A stretch of DNA of 14,644 bases, taken from the NCBI GenBank assembly GCA_052139595.1, contig JBKQWK010000044.1, positions 1-14,644 of the forward strand, written 5' to 3'. The position numbers and the translations under genes are program-made. The notes below the pieces were generated by a model that saw only the letters and a list, made by a program, of their open reading frames with translations, did not search any database and was not told the DNA's origin. Shown here in pieces: positions 13,997-14,644 of the stretch; position 1 is the first letter of the stretch, and every line of letters begins with the position of its first letter. The stretch is from JBKQWK01 sp052139595 (GTDB lineage Bacteria > Actinomycetota > Thermoleophilia > UBA2241).

Positions 13997-14640
13997 GCGG
14001 CGGCGCCTCGCGACCAGCGGCAGGTCCGCCGCCGATGCTCTCGCTGGCCCGCGATCTGCCCAACCTATGCTCGCTGGCTGGGCTTTTCGCGGCGCTGCTC
14101 GGCCTCTACTTCGCGATCCGTGGCGTCTACCCGGCGGCCTTGATGGCGCTCCTCTGGGCGGTCGTCTTTGATTGGAGTGACGGCCGCATTGCGCGCCGCC
14201 TGAAAGGACGCACCGCCGAGCAGCGGGCCTGCGGCGCCCAACTCGACTCACTGATCGACCTCGTCAGTTTCAGCGTCGCGCCGGCGCTGCTGCTTTTGAG
14301 CGTCGGGCGCTTCAGTTTCTGGTTTATCCCCGGTGCCTTCGTGATCTTAGCGACGGGAGCCATCCGGCTGAGTTACTTCAACGTCTTCGGGCTGCTCAGC
14401 GCTTCGACCTACCGCGGCTTAGCGCTCGACAACAACGTCATCGTCTTAGCGCTTCTCTTCGTCTGTAAGCCCCTCGTCGGCCTGACGACCTTCGCCATCA
14501 TCATCTACGTCGCCTTGATGGTGCTGGCTGCCCTTAACGTGGCACCGATCGAGACGCCCAAGCTCGGCGGACGCTGGTATTACACCATCATCCTCTATGC
14601 GCTTGCGCTGAGCGGGCTGTACGGGTGGCAGCTGCGGTAG
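13993..14640 (+). CDS. CDP-alcohol phosphatidyltransferase, PssA-like membrane protein
   Basis: 215 residues with several predicted membrane helices (about 26-60, 92-106, 110-130, 147-160, 163-183, 196-212). The family motif D-xx-DG-xx-AR...G-xxx-D-xxx-D is complete: D60, D63, G64, A67, R68, G81, D85, D89. The stretch CGAQLDSLIDLVSFSVAPA is close to bacterial phosphatidylserine synthases, but the PssA-typical F-x-GLP segment is YRGLALDNN (140-148), so the acceptor may differ. These enzymes transfer a phospho-group from a CDP-alcohol to a second alcohol at the membrane. The GTG start at 13993 overlaps the nucleotidyltransferase stop (GTGA); ATG 14035 is possible. Pairing suggests the upstream enzyme supplies the CDP-substrate; simple phosphatidylserine synthesis is the alternative. 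It ends 4 bases before the window edge. Confidence 0.87.
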   Translation: MSGGASRPAAGPPPMLSLARDLPNLCSLAGLFAALLGLYFAIRGVYPAALMALLWAVVFDWSDGRIARRLKGRTAEQRACGAQLDSLIDLVSFSVAPALLLLSVGRFSFWFIPGAFVILATGAIRLSYFNVFGLLSASTYRGLALDNNVIVLALLFVCKPLVGLTTFAIIIYVALMVLAALNVAPIETPKLGGRWYYTIILYALALSGLYGWQLR

Positions 14641-14644
14641 CCGA

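Noticed and set aside
13031..14251. Minus-strand open frame of 406 codons opposite the nucleotidyltransferase and transferase genes
   Set aside because: Antisense shadow; arginine/glycine-rich start and no recognisable domain, whereas both plus-strand genes have complete catalytic motifs.

Overview
The window is GC-rich DNA with frequent GTG starts, Shine-Dalgarno-led genes and 4-base stop/start overlaps. The MarR plus paired ABC exporter operon and the proline/glycine-rich N-terminus of one exporter half suggest an actinomycete-like bacterium, possibly a deep-branching actinobacterial class. No rRNA, tRNA or other taxonomic marker is present, so this is an inference only.

Left third (about 190-6130): a sensory and cyclic-di-GMP signalling neighbourhood. 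On the minus strand lie a five-PAS HD-GYP protein (predicted c-di-GMP phosphodiesterase) and a small RsbW/SpoIIAB-like ATPase (anti-sigma or Ser/Thr kinase type). Divergently, on the plus strand, a FIST-domain sensor overlaps a PAS-GGDEF diguanylate cyclase that carries an intact GGEEF motif and an RxxD inhibitory site. Synthesis and breakdown of the same second messenger are therefore encoded within 6 kb, around a regulator of the partner-switching type. The 3' end of the RsbW-like gene holds two perfect, interleaved inverted repeats with pseudoknot topology.

Middle (about 6380-7630): a decayed IS3-family insertion sequence. OrfA and OrfB are both recognisable, but reading them needs five frame corrections, all of the same sign.

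Right of that (7721-12024): a three-gene minus-strand operon of a MarR regulator and two ABC exporter half-transporters joined by 4-base overlaps. The two halves have complementary motif defects, as in a heterodimeric exporter with one degenerate ATP site. A perfect TTAGC-type palindrome lies between a good -35 and -10 ahead of the MarR gene, indicating autorepression; it also shows that the most upstream ATG cannot be the MarR start.

Then (12121-13168): an accessory patch. It contains the relic of a second, different IS3-type transposase, two small minus-strand genes (one a clean 57-residue protein), a single sequence resembling a type I-E CRISPR repeat, and two sets of direct repeats with 11-bp period.

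Right edge (13169-14640): a nucleotidyltransferase of the LicC/PntC/sugar-phosphate type overlaps by 4 bases a membrane CDP-alcohol phosphatidyltransferase resembling PssA. Together they probably activate a phosphorylated or phosphonate headgroup with a nucleotide and attach it to lipid or another alcohol. The pathway probably continues beyond the window.
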